Origin: an uncultured Rhodospirillales bacterium
GTDB taxonomy: Bacteria > Pseudomonadota > Alphaproteobacteria > CACIAM-22H2
Reading direction: 5' to 3'
DNA length: 64,000 bases
Assembly: GCA_937926175.1 (NCBI GenBank)
Contig: CALANV010000057.1
Location: 1 to 64,000, forward strand
Shown here piece after piece: positions 55,144-63,548 of the stretch. Both the position numbers and the translations under genes were made by a program. Each line of letters begins with the position of its first letter. Position 1 is the first letter of the stretch. The notes beneath the pieces were generated by a model. That model was not told the origin of the DNA and searched no databases. It saw only the letters and a list, made by a program, of their open reading frames with translations.

Positions 55144-55815
55144 TCAGTTCAGAAAACCGGTCTGCCGCAGGACTTCGCGCGCCAACGGGATCGTCAGCGG
55201 CCGTCGCGCGGCGAGTGCTGCGCGGTCGAGCGTGGCGACCGCCGCGGCGGCGGTCTCGAATGAGCGATCCAGGCGGGCCGCAAGATACATGACGAGATCC
55301 GGCTCGATACGCAACTGGCGGTCCGCGAAGAGCTTCACCAGCACTGCCTGCATCAATGCGTCGTCGGGTGAACGAATTTCGACCGCGGGCAGCGCGGCAA
55401 GCCGGGAACGCAGATCGGCCAGACGCAAGGACCAGCGGACGGGCGGCTCACGGGCGGTCAGCAGCAGATGCCCCCGATGCCCGGCGAGCGCATTGTACAG
55501 ATGGAAAAGTGCCGTCTCGTCGAAGCCGCGATCGGCGTCCTCGAAAACGATGGCGCGCGCCGCAGAAAACCGTGGCAAGGCCTCGGGCTCGACAAGGTCC
55601 GCCGCCGAGAGTCGCAACGCCCCCGAACGTGTCCGCCAAACCTCCGCCAGGTGCGTCTTGCCGCACGCCGGCGGCCCGAAAATGACCAAGCCGGGTCCCG
55701 GCCAATCGGGCCACAGATCGACCCAGGCAACCGCATCCTTGTTGCTCTCGCTCACCAGGAAATCCTCACGACCAAGGGCAGCCCGGTGCCCGAGCTCGAG
55801 GGCGAGCTGACGCAT
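55144..55815 (-). CDS. hdaA: HdaA, DnaA-homologous replication regulator
   Basis: A 223-residue DnaA-like AAA+ protein without a DNA-binding domain IV. The N-terminal QLALEL (3-8) is a sliding-clamp-binding motif, GPPACGKTHL is Walker A, and FEDADRG is Walker B. In Caulobacter HdaA with the beta clamp stimulates ATP hydrolysis by DnaA and so prevents re-initiation. It overlaps the upstream AI-2E gene at base 55815. Confidence 0.9.
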   Translation of the reverse strand: MRQLALELGHRAALGREDFLVSESNKDAVAWVDLWPDWPGPGLVIFGPPACGKTHLAEVWRTRSGALRLSAADLVEPEALPRFSAARAIVFEDADRGFDETALFHLYNALAGHRGHLLLTAREPPVRWSLRLADLRSRLAALPAVEIRSPDDALMQAVLVKLFADRQLRIEPDLVMYLAARLDRSFETAAAAVATLDRAALAARRPLTIPLAREVLRQTGFLN

Positions 55816-56981
55816 CAGAGCGGTTCCTTGCCGGCCGGCGGGGACTCGACCGCATCGTCCGTGCCGCGGTAAAGCGGCGATTGCAGGTAGCGGTCAAGTG
55901 CGAAACGCAAGAGAACGGCAATCGCTGCCGCGACCGGTACCGAGATCAAAACCCCCACGATCCCGAACAACGCACCGCCGGCGAGTATGGCGAGCATCAC
56001 CCAGACCGGATGCAGACCGACACGATCTCCGACGAGAATGGGGCTGACAAAGTTGCCTTCGATGAACTGCCCGACCAGGAACACGGCCGCGACGGCCGCG
56101 ATCATCCACCAGCTGTCGAACTGGAAGAACGCGACGAGAAGACCGATCCCGGCGCCAATCAGCATGCCGAGATACGGGACGAACGAGACGAGACCGGTGA
56201 CCAACCCGATCACCAGCCCGTAATGGAGCCCGACAAGCGTCAGGCCCACGGCATAGAACAGCCCCAGGAACAAGCACACGAGCGCCTGTCCGCGAAGAAA
56301 CCCCGACAGGCGACGATCGATTTCCCGCAACTGCTGCCGGATCACGGGTGCGTAATCACGCGGAAGCCAGAAATCGACGGTAGCGACGATGCGATCCCAA
56401 TCACGGAGCAGATAGAAGACGACGACCGGCGTAATGAACAGGAGCGACAGAATGTTGAATAGTGCAACCCCGCCGCTCCAGACCTGCATGGCGATGCCCC
56501 CGAGCCAGCCGATCGCCTGTGTTGCGAGATTGACGCCGTCACCACCGGAACCGGATGCCGATCCGTCCTGCTGCAGCATCCGATCGATGTGGGGCTGAAG
56601 ACGGCCGTACAGATCGGCCACCGCCTCCGCGAGACGACGGGATAGTCCCTGAACCTGTTCGTAGAACACCGGTGCGAGCAGCAGGATGCACACCGCCATG
56701 AACAGGAAGAACAGCGTCATGACGACGACGGTGGCAAGCGTCCGGCTTACGCCCCCGCGCTCGACGCGGTCGACGGCGGGATCGAGCACGTAGGCGATCG
56801 CGAGACCGACCAGGAACGGAAACAGAACGGGGCTGAGGAGCCATATCGCCACGACGAAGGCAACGAAGATCGTCGCCCACAACATGGCACGACGGCGGCC
56901 CGAAAGGCCGCCCGGCGAGTTTTCAGCGGGTGTCTTCAAGGCGGGCAAGCTTACGGCCCCAATGGAACAGGTACGCCCCAC
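55815..56981 (-). CDS. AI-2E family (PerM-like) transporter
   Basis: Up to 388 residues with about seven membrane segments; markers are FLVGLAIAYVLDPAVDRVERRG-like N-terminal region, YFLLRDWDRI, and GLVSFVPYLGMLIGAGIG. The start is unclear: a GTG at 56981 lies 59 bases inside pgsA and has no ribosome binding site, while the first ATG (56885) would begin right at the first membrane helix; a TTG in between is possible. Substrate unknown (AI-2, indole or Na+/H+ roles reported in the family). Confidence 0.83.
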   Translation of the reverse strand: MGRTCSIGAVSLPALKTPAENSPGGLSGRRRAMLWATIFVAFVVAIWLLSPVLFPFLVGLAIAYVLDPAVDRVERGGVSRTLATVVVMTLFFLFMAVCILLLAPVFYEQVQGLSRRLAEAVADLYGRLQPHIDRMLQQDGSASGSGGDGVNLATQAIGWLGGIAMQVWSGGVALFNILSLLFITPVVVFYLLRDWDRIVATVDFWLPRDYAPVIRQQLREIDRRLSGFLRGQALVCLFLGLFYAVGLTLVGLHYGLVIGLVTGLVSFVPYLGMLIGAGIGLLVAFFQFDSWWMIAAVAAVFLVGQFIEGNFVSPILVGDRVGLHPVWVMLAILAGGALFGIVGVLISVPVAAAIAVLLRFALDRYLQSPLYRGTDDAVESPPAGKEPL

Positions 56982-57471
56982 CCGACCAGATCGTCGTCAA
57001 CGCGACCACCACGATCAAAGCCCGGCTGATCCCCAGGTCATCGAAGCCAAAACCGAGATGAGCGAGAACGAAGGTGACGAGCGCGATCTGAAACGCCGTG
57101 TTGACCTTGCTGATCATCATCGGACGCGACTTGAAGGACTGGGTGAGCGCCTGAACGACCAGGGCGCCGCCGATGATCAGGATATCGCGGAACACGACCA
57201 GGATGACGAGCCACACCGGTAGGTGTCCCATCCAGCCGAGCGCGACATAGGTCGCCACGAGCAGCGCCTTGTCGGCGAGAGGGTCGAGGTAGGCGCCGAA
57301 CTCCGTCCGTGCGTTAAAGCGCTTCGCCAGGAATCCGTCCACGGCGTCCGAAACGCCGGCGGCAACAAATATCCAGAAGGCGGCCATCATGTTCTTGTCG
57401 AGCATGAGCCAGATGGCGAGCGGCACGGACAGCAGCCGGCCGAAGCTGACGACGTTCGGAAGACTGATCAC
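56923..57471 (-). CDS. pgsA: CDP-alcohol phosphatidyltransferase, PgsA type
   Basis: A 182-residue membrane enzyme with the CDP-alcohol signature DGFLAKRFNARTEFGAYLDP followed by LADK, containing the catalytic aspartates. MISLPNVVSFGRLLSVPLAIW at the N-terminus is typical. It most likely makes phosphatidylglycerol phosphate; other CDP-alcohol transferases share the motif. It overlaps DUF2066 upstream by four bases and the AI-2E gene downstream. Confidence 0.87.
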   Translation of the reverse strand: MISLPNVVSFGRLLSVPLAIWLMLDKNMMAAFWIFVAAGVSDAVDGFLAKRFNARTEFGAYLDPLADKALLVATYVALGWMGHLPVWLVILVVFRDILIIGGALVVQALTQSFKSRPMMISKVNTAFQIALVTFVLAHLGFGFDDLGISRALIVVVALTTIWSGGAYLFHWGRKLARLEDTR

Positions 57472-58604
57472 GGACGCGAGAGCGTTTGCCCCTCCCCACC
57501 GGTCGGTCGCAGACGCAATTCCCAGCCAGTCCCTCCCCGCTCGAGCAGCAGGTCCTTCTGGGCGAGCGCGAGACGCAATCCCGACTCGGTTCCAACGTAA
57601 TGCAGCTCAATCCGGGCACGACCCCGGGAAAGACTCAGGATGTCGGCCTTGCGGACGACGGCCGCCTCGGCAAGCCGACGCCGCAGCATTACCCAGTCTT
57701 CGACCCCGGCAAACGAAACATCGGCTGTGAGCACGGCCTGTTTCCCGAACTGGAGTGCGACATCCGACTTCCATCGCTCCTCGATGAGAAGCGCCGTTTC
57801 AACCGCCGCGCGCGTGAGCAACGCGGCTTCATCCTCGTCCGGACGAGCAACGTAGCTTTCGACCACCGTCTGCTCCGCCGTAGCGCCGTCGAAACGGGTC
57901 ATTGCGACCTGTACCGTGGCGCGCCGGCCGGCAGACCCGTCGAGAAACGCTTCCGCCACGATCGCTCCACCTGCGTCATACCGTCTCGCAATCGCCTCGA
58001 TCCGATCGGTCGCCCCCTGCATTGCCTGCTCGGCATCGATCGCACCAATGTCTGCCAGATCGCCCAGCGGGATCACAAGCGGCTGAAGTCCGTCCCGCGC
58101 CGGCATGTCTCGCCAGGCATCGAACCACGGATTGGGAGCATCCCACAGAACCACACTGTCACCCCGGCGAAACACCGGCAGGACCACCATCGGTCGTGCA
58201 CGCGTTTCGGCGAACGGTATACCGGCGCCCCGCAGCACCGTACGGACCCCTTCGGGATTGAACCGGAACGTCAGCGTGGCGATGTAGCGCACGGAGGAGC
58301 TCCGTTCGGCCTGAACCTCGAAATTCTCGATGAGATCGGCGATCCTGGCTACCGGCAGCTCTGGTAAACGCGGGTGGTCGGCCCGTAATGTCAACCGCTC
58401 AAGAAGACGCCGGAACGCCTTCTTCTGTCCCTCGGCAAGCGCGGCCTCGCGGGCCAGTGTCGCGCTCGCCGCGGTTTGGTCGACCTCGACGCCCTCGACG
58501 ACGAATGCCGGGGCATCAGCCCTTGTCACGCGAATCGTCGGCAAGAGTCCGACAACTACCGCCAGCGCAAGGAAAGTGGCCCTTCGCGCGATCGATACCG
58601 CCAT
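57468..58604 (-). CDS. DUF2066 domain secreted protein
   Basis: A 378-residue protein with a signal peptide (1 to about 25, ending RADA) and the DUF2066 stretch FVVEGVEVDQTAASATLARE and the following GQKKAFRRLLERLT. Function unknown; it is usually next to pgsA or perM and hda, as here. ATG 58604 or 58619 can start it; I use the shorter. It is divergent from purM, whose start lies 86 bases away. Confidence 0.82.
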   Translation of the reverse strand: MAVSIARRATFLALAVVVGLLPTIRVTRADAPAFVVEGVEVDQTAASATLAREAALAEGQKKAFRRLLERLTLRADHPRLPELPVARIADLIENFEVQAERSSSVRYIATLTFRFNPEGVRTVLRGAGIPFAETRARPMVVLPVFRRGDSVVLWDAPNPWFDAWRDMPARDGLQPLVIPLGDLADIGAIDAEQAMQGATDRIEAIARRYDAGGAIVAEAFLDGSAGRRATVQVAMTRFDGATAEQTVVESYVARPDEDEAALLTRAAVETALLIEERWKSDVALQFGKQAVLTADVSFAGVEDWVMLRRRLAEAAVVRKADILSLSRGRARIELHYVGTESGLRLALAQKDLLLERGGTGWELRLRPTGGEGQTLSRP

Positions 58605-58690
58605 GTCTGGTTCGGCCATTGAAAACGGGTCCGGATGAAGTATGTTCCCGCCCGGTCTGGAGGTATACGCCAATTTCGCACGAGGACACC

Positions 58691-59752
58691 ATTACCAGCA
58701 ACCGCTACCGAGAGTCGGGGGTCGACATCGATGCCGGTGAGGCCCTGGTCGATGCGATCAAGCCGCTGGCACAAGGTACGCGCCGACCGGGCGCCGACGC
58801 GCAGCTTGGAGGATTCGGGGCGCTGTTCGACCTCCGAGCGGCGGGATATCGCGATCCGCTGCTGGTGGCGACGACGGACGGCGTCGGCACCAAGCTGAAG
58901 ATCGCCATCGAGTCGGGCCGGCACGACGACGTCGGCATCGACCTGGTCGCAATGTGCGTGAACGACCTCGTGGTCCAGGGCGCCGAACCGCTGTTCTTTC
59001 TGGATTACTACGCCACCGGCCGTCTGGATGTCGCCGTGGGCCGCGCGATCATCGCCGGTATCGCGCGCGGCTGCGCGGAGGCGGGTTGCGCGCTGATCGG
59101 CGGCGAGACCGCGGAGATGCCGGGCATGTATGCCAAGGGCGATTATGACCTGGCCGGATTCGCCGTCGGCGCCGTTGAACGCGATCGGCTGATCACAGGT
59201 GCCGGCGTGCGGCCGGGCGACGTCGTGCTCGGGCTTGCATCGTCCGGTCTGCACTCGAACGGTTATTCGCTGGTCCGCCACATCGTCGCCGAGGCGGACA
59301 TCGCCTGGAACGCGCCGGCCCCTTTCGCAGCCGACATAACGCTCGCGGAAGCCCTGCTGAAACCGACCCGGATCTACGTAAAGAGCTGTCTGGCGCTGGC
59401 CCGCGCGGGCCACGCCAAGGCCATGGCCCACATTACGGGTGGCGGCCTGATCGAAAACGTGCCGCGCGTCGTTCCCGCGGACGTGACGGTCGAGATCGAC
59501 GCGACACGCTGGCCCATACCCCCGGTGTTCCGGTGGCTCGCCAAGCAGGGCCGCGTACATCCGGCGGAGATGCACCGGGTCTTCAACTGCGGCATCGGCA
59601 TGGTCATCATCGTCGATCAAACCACGGTCGCCGCCGCGTGCGACCTTTTGACGCGTGCCGGCGAACAGGTTCATGAGATCGGGCGTGTCGTTCCGCGTAC
59701 GGAGGATATGGCCGGCTGCGTGGTGACCGGACTTGACCGGGCGTGGAGCTGA
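58691..59752 (+). CDS. purM: Phosphoribosylformylglycinamidine cyclo-ligase, apparent ATT start
   Basis: A 353-residue PurM (AIR synthase) of normal length: YRESGVDIDAGEALVDAIKP, VATTDGVGTKLKIA, MCVNDLVVQGAEPLFFLDY, GGETAEMPGMY, GLASSGLHSNGYSLVR. No ATG, GTG or TTG lies at the expected N-terminus; the codon 58691-58693 is ATT, preceded by GAGGA with six-base spacing, and would give (M)TSNRYRESGV. The nearest other candidate is TTG 58618, 24 codons upstream in sequence unlike the family. Its stop overlaps purN's upstream region; purN follows at once. Confidence 0.93.
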   Translation: MTSNRYRESGVDIDAGEALVDAIKPLAQGTRRPGADAQLGGFGALFDLRAAGYRDPLLVATTDGVGTKLKIAIESGRHDDVGIDLVAMCVNDLVVQGAEPLFFLDYYATGRLDVAVGRAIIAGIARGCAEAGCALIGGETAEMPGMYAKGDYDLAGFAVGAVERDRLITGAGVRPGDVVLGLASSGLHSNGYSLVRHIVAEADIAWNAPAPFAADITLAEALLKPTRIYVKSCLALARAGHAKAMAHITGGGLIENVPRVVPADVTVEIDATRWPIPPVFRWLAKQGRVHPAEMHRVFNCGIGMVIIVDQTTVAAACDLLTRAGEQVHEIGRVVPRTEDMAGCVVTGLDRAWS

Positions 59753-59754
59753 AC

Positions 59755-60405
59755 GTGAGTCGTCGCACAACGGCTGTTCTGATCTCGGGTCGCGGCAGCA
59801 ATCTGCAGGCACTAATCGATGCCGCGGCTGCCCCGGATTATCCGGCCCGTATCGTCCGGGTGATTTCCAATGTGCCGACGGCGGCCGGTCTCAAACGCGC
59901 CGAAGCGGCCGGCATTCCGACGACCGTGATCGATCATCGCGGCTTTTCTGACCGTGCCGCCTTCGACGACGCGCTGCATCGCGCACTCCTTGCCGACGGT
60001 GTCGAACTCGTCTGCCTCGCCGGATTCATGCGGCTGCTGACCGCCAAGTTCGTCGAGGCCTGGCGCGACCGTCTCATCAACATTCACCCTTCGCTCCTCC
60101 CTGCCTTTCCCGGCCTGAACACGCACGCGCGCGCCCTTGCCGCCGGCGTGCGTTTCACAGGATGTACCGTGCATTTCGTCCGACCAACCATGGATGAAGG
60201 TCCGATCATCATCCAGGCGGCCGTACCGGTCCTGCCGGGGGACGATGAACCGACCCTTGCCGCGCGCGTCCTGGCGGCCGAGCATCAAATCTATCCGTTC
60301 GCCCTGCGCATGATCGCGAGCGGCCGGGCCCGGGTGGTCGGCGAGCAGGTCGTAATCGACGGAGCCAGCTCCCCGGCAGCCCCGTTGTTCAACCCCCTGC
60401 CATGA
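59755..60405 (+). CDS. purN: Phosphoribosylglycinamide formyltransferase
   Basis: A 216-residue GAR transformylase using 10-formyl-THF. VLISGRGSNLQALIDAA binds the phosphate, NIHPSLLPAFPGLNTHARAL holds the catalytic Asn and His, and HFVRPTMDEGPIIIQAAVPV the catalytic Asp. I choose GTG 59755, two bases after the purM stop, with GGAG six bases upstream, over GTG 59743. Cotranscribed with purM. Confidence 0.94.
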   Translation: MSRRTTAVLISGRGSNLQALIDAAAAPDYPARIVRVISNVPTAAGLKRAEAAGIPTTVIDHRGFSDRAAFDDALHRALLADGVELVCLAGFMRLLTAKFVEAWRDRLINIHPSLLPAFPGLNTHARALAAGVRFTGCTVHFVRPTMDEGPIIIQAAVPVLPGDDEPTLAARVLAAEHQIYPFALRMIASGRARVVGEQVVIDGASSPAAPLFNPLP

Positions 60406-60479
60406 CCTCGTATCGGCAGACTTTCAAGGTACTGCCGCTTTCGGTATAAAGCACCGCACGTTAGTCAGCGGAGACGGAA

Positions 60480-60647
60480 ATGGCGACGCAGCGAAGCGAA
60501 GGACGCGACAAGTTCGACATGACTCAGAGCCTCGAGGCCTGGAACATGTTCATGCGGATCACCAAGTGGATGATCGCCCTTTCGGTCATCACGTTGGTGC
60601 TGATGGCGATTTTCCTGACGGGGGACAATCCGACGTCGGGCGTCTGA
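60480..60647 (+). CDS. aa3-type cytochrome c oxidase subunit IV
   Basis: A 55-residue protein: a polar N-terminus (to about residue 20), WNMFMRITKWMIALSVITLV and one membrane helix ending LMAIFL. The pattern W/YxxFxxxTKW...LMAIF is that of the bacterial aa3 oxidase subunit IV family of Alphaproteobacteria, an accessory single-helix subunit whose loss is usually tolerated. It stands alone, far from other cox genes. AGCGGAGACGGAA precedes the ATG. Confidence 0.88.
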   Translation: MATQRSEGRDKFDMTQSLEAWNMFMRITKWMIALSVITLVLMAIFLTGDNPTSGV

Positions 60648-60680
60648 TCCGCCGCTCCGGCTTCGACGCCGTACGATACA

Positions 60681-60714
60681 AAAGGCGCGCCTGCCGCATG
60701 GCAGGCGCGCCTTT
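60681..60714. terminator. Bidirectional terminator between coxIV and ndk
   Basis: AAAGGCGCGCCTGCC, loop GCAT, GGCAGGCGCGCCTTT: a 15-bp perfect stem whose A-run and T-run sides allow it to stop both the rightward coxIV transcript (followed by TTTCGTTTG) and the leftward ndk transcript. It lies in the convergent gap. Confidence 0.9.
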
Positions 60715-60760
60715 CGTTTGAGCTCAGCCCTCGTCCGGCCGCGATTGCGATCCGGACCGA

Positions 60761-61183
60761 TCAACCAACGATTTCAAGGTCGCTGAAGAAGAACGCCACC
60801 TCGCGCGCCGCATTCTCGACGCTATCGGAACCGTGCACCGAATTCGCCTCGATCGACTCGGCGAAATCCTTGCGGATCGTGCCGGGCGCCGCCTTGGCCG
60901 GATCCGTCGCGCCCATGATCTCGCGGTTGCGCGCCACGGCATTCTCGCCTTCCAGCACCTGGACGACGACGGGGCCCGACGTCATGAACTCGCAAAGACT
61001 GTTGAAGAACGGTCGCTCGCGATGCACGGCGTAGAACCGCTCGGCCTGGTCGCGCGTGAGCCGAATACGCTTCTGAGCGACGATTCGCAGCCCCGCCTCC
61101 TCGAAACGGGCGTTGATCTTGCCCGTGAGATTGCGGCGCGTGGCATCCGGTTTGATGATCGACAGCGTGCGCTCGACGGCCAT
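60761..61183 (-). CDS. ndk: Nucleoside-diphosphate kinase
   Basis: A 140-residue NDK: MAVERTLSIIKPDATRRNL, active-site H117 in NSVHGSDS, and FFFSDLEIV at the end. It balances NTP pools. ATG 61183 gives the family N-terminus; the frame is open to 61384 without similarity. The bidirectional terminator is 47 bases downstream. Confidence 0.96.
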   Translation of the reverse strand: MAVERTLSIIKPDATRRNLTGKINARFEEAGLRIVAQKRIRLTRDQAERFYAVHRERPFFNSLCEFMTSGPVVVQVLEGENAVARNREIMGATDPAKAAPGTIRKDFAESIEANSVHGSDSVENAAREVAFFFSDLEIVG

Positions 61184-61298
61184 GGGGAAAGACCCTTCTC
61201 TGTGGACACCAGTATGAAATCGGCGCGGCTTATAGCGGCTGGATGATCGCAGGTCCAGGGCAATGCGTGCCGGCGCGGTGCCCGGTGCCGTCAATGGC

Positions 61299-61745
61299 CT
61301 ACCCTTTCTCCCAACGTCCCTGGTCGTTCTGCTTCCAGTAGGTGAGGCTGTGCCCGGCGGCCCGGTAGACCTTCCAGCGTTCACGTGCGGCCGCGACGGT
61401 CGCTTCGCTGCCGCTGTCGAAGATCTCGATGACCGACCGCCAGCTGCTCACGTCGGACGACGTCGCGCCGTCGGTCAGCACGAGCATGGTGGCCCCGTTC
61501 GGGTTCTCCTCCTTCGTCGTCAGCCAGATGGGCTGATCCTCGGCAAACCCGTCCTTGACGGACCCGTGAGGCAGGAACGACCGGTCGTTGTAGGTCCACA
61601 ACGCCGCGTTGAGCGATTCGACGCGTTCTGGCGAGCCGGCGACGACCACGATGCGTTCGCCGGCCGCGAGCGCCTTCTCGAGAATCTGCGGCAACGCGCG
61701 TTCCAGCGTGGTGGTCCGCAGGTGATAGAAGCGAATCTCGGTCAG
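61299..61745 (-). CDS. holC: DNA polymerase III chi subunit, apparent CTG start
   Basis: A 148-residue HolC, a clamp-loader accessory protein that contacts SSB. The family start is TEIRFYHLRTTTLERALPQ; here the codon before it (61745-61743, minus strand) is CTG, with GGGGAGG five bases upstream. No ATG, GTG or TTG lies between this point and the pepA stop at 61774. A longer start would have to lie inside pepA in another frame. holC directly follows pepA, as in many proteobacteria. Confidence 0.88.
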   Translation of the reverse strand: MTEIRFYHLRTTTLERALPQILEKALAAGERIVVVAGSPERVESLNAALWTYNDRSFLPHGSVKDGFAEDQPIWLTTKEENPNGATMLVLTDGATSSDVSSWRSVIEIFDSGSEATVAAARERWKVYRAAGHSLTYWKQNDQGRWEKG

Positions 61746-61773
61746 AGTCGCCTCCCCCCGGCGTTCCCGGTGA

Positions 61774-63282
61774 TCAACCCTCGCGCTGCTCGTAGTAATC
61801 GGCGACGAAACGATCGAGCAGACGCACACCGAAAGCGGTTGCCCCCCGCGGGACGGTCGGCGCATCCTTCTTCGACCAGGCGACGCCGGCAATGTCGATG
61901 TGCGCCCACGGCACGCCGTTGACGAAGCGCTGGATGAACTGCGCGCCGATGATCGAGCCAGCGGCGCGATTCGAGCCGATGTTCTTCACGTCGGCGGCGT
62001 CGGAATCGATGTCCTTGTCGTAGGCTTCCCCAAGCGGCAGGCGCCACAGGGGTTCACCGACCGCCTTTCCAGCGTTCATGAGACGCGTCGCAAGGTCGTC
62101 GTTGTTCGAGAACAGACCGGCATATTCGTGGCCGAGCGCGACGATGATCGCCCCCGTGAGCGTCGCCAGATCGATCATCACCTGCGGCTTGAACCGGTCC
62201 TGGGCATACCAGCAGACATCGGCCAGCACGAGCCGCCCTTCCGCGTCGGTATTCAGAACCTCGATCGTGCGCCCAGACATCGACCGTACGATATCGGAGG
62301 GGCGCTGGGCCATGCCGCTCGGCATGTTCTCGACGAGACCGATAAGTCCGACCGCATTGACGCGCGCCCGGCGCGCCGCGAGCGCCTCCATGACGCCGAC
62401 GACCGCCGCCGCGCCGGCCATGTCCCATTTCATGTCCTCCATGCCGGCCGATGGCTTGATCGAGATGCCACCCGTGTCGAACGTGACGCCCTTGCCGACG
62501 AAAGCGATCGGCCGTTTGTCCTTGGCGCGGGGTGCTCCGTCCCATCGCATCACCACCACACGCGGCGGGCGCGCACTGCCCTGCGCCACGCCCAGGAGCG
62601 CGCCCATGCCCAGCTTTTTGAGCTGCTTTTCGTCCAGGATCTCGACCTTCACCCCGAAGGCCGACAGACGCTTGCAGCGCTCCGCCATCGACTCGGGATA
62701 GATCACGTTCGGCGGCTCCGACACGAGATCGCGCGTCGTATAGATGGCGTTGGCGACATGCTCGAGCGGCGCGAACGCCTTGCGCGCCGCCGCAACGTCG
62801 GTAACCAGCAGATTGAACGCCTTGAGCGTCGGCTTCTGCTCTTCCTTTTCCCGCGTGCGATACTTGTCAAAACGGTACGCCCGCAGCCGCGCGCCATAAG
62901 CGATATTGGCCGCCATGTCCGGTGCCTGGAGCAAAACACCGGCCAGATTCTCGACCGGAAACGTCGCCGTGGTCTCTCCAACCCGGTTCAGAAAAGCGAC
63001 GATATTCCCTCCCAGATTCTGGAGCTGCAGCGCGTCGATCTGCTCGGTCTTGCCGAGCCCGACCAACAATACCCGCGCGACCGGCAATCCTCTCGGGGCA
63101 ACGATATCCAGGATATCGTTCTTGTGCCCCTTGAAGCGGCTTGATCCCATCGCCCGAGTGACGAGCCCACCCGTCTTCTTGTCAAGCGCCGCAGCAGCCG
63201 GCGTAAGCTTGCGGTCGTCTAGAATGCCGACGATATAGGTCCCGGCGTTCGGCTGTTCCGGCTTCGTAAAAGCGATCTTCAT
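61774..63282 (-). CDS. pepA: Leucyl aminopeptidase (M17)
   Basis: A 502-residue M17 peptidase with an N-terminal macro-like domain and the catalytic domain: GKGVTFDTGGISIKPSAGME, the signature NTDAEGRLVLAD, and SNRAAGSIIGAQFIQRFV. It is a hexameric dizinc enzyme that cuts N-terminal residues and, in E. coli, also acts in Xer recombination. The start MKIAFTKPEQP (63282) follows the family; longer frame to 63330 is dropped. holC lies downstream, lptF is divergent. Confidence 0.95.
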   Translation of the reverse strand: MKIAFTKPEQPNAGTYIVGILDDRKLTPAAAALDKKTGGLVTRAMGSSRFKGHKNDILDIVAPRGLPVARVLLVGLGKTEQIDALQLQNLGGNIVAFLNRVGETTATFPVENLAGVLLQAPDMAANIAYGARLRAYRFDKYRTREKEEQKPTLKAFNLLVTDVAAARKAFAPLEHVANAIYTTRDLVSEPPNVIYPESMAERCKRLSAFGVKVEILDEKQLKKLGMGALLGVAQGSARPPRVVVMRWDGAPRAKDKRPIAFVGKGVTFDTGGISIKPSAGMEDMKWDMAGAAAVVGVMEALAARRARVNAVGLIGLVENMPSGMAQRPSDIVRSMSGRTIEVLNTDAEGRLVLADVCWYAQDRFKPQVMIDLATLTGAIIVALGHEYAGLFSNNDDLATRLMNAGKAVGEPLWRLPLGEAYDKDIDSDAADVKNIGSNRAAGSIIGAQFIQRFVNGVPWAHIDIAGVAWSKKDAPTVPRGATAFGVRLLDRFVADYYEQREG

Positions 63283-63548
63283 GGGAGGTTGTCTCGCACC
63301 CTGCATCCTTGGTCGGTCAAGCAGCTCCATAGCGCAGCTGCGGGCGGACGAACTGTAGCCAACTTGGGTTCAAAATGAAGCGAATACTGACATCCGTGCA
63401 CGGTTTGTTCACTTGGCGGACATGGGCCGGGAAACGTTCCGGCGCGTGGCCGACACGCCGCGGCTGGAAGCTCGGCCGTGACACGGCCCCCGTCGCCATT
63501 GCCCGTTTTTCCTCCCTTTTCCCGAGGGACTTGGCCTAATTTTGGCCG

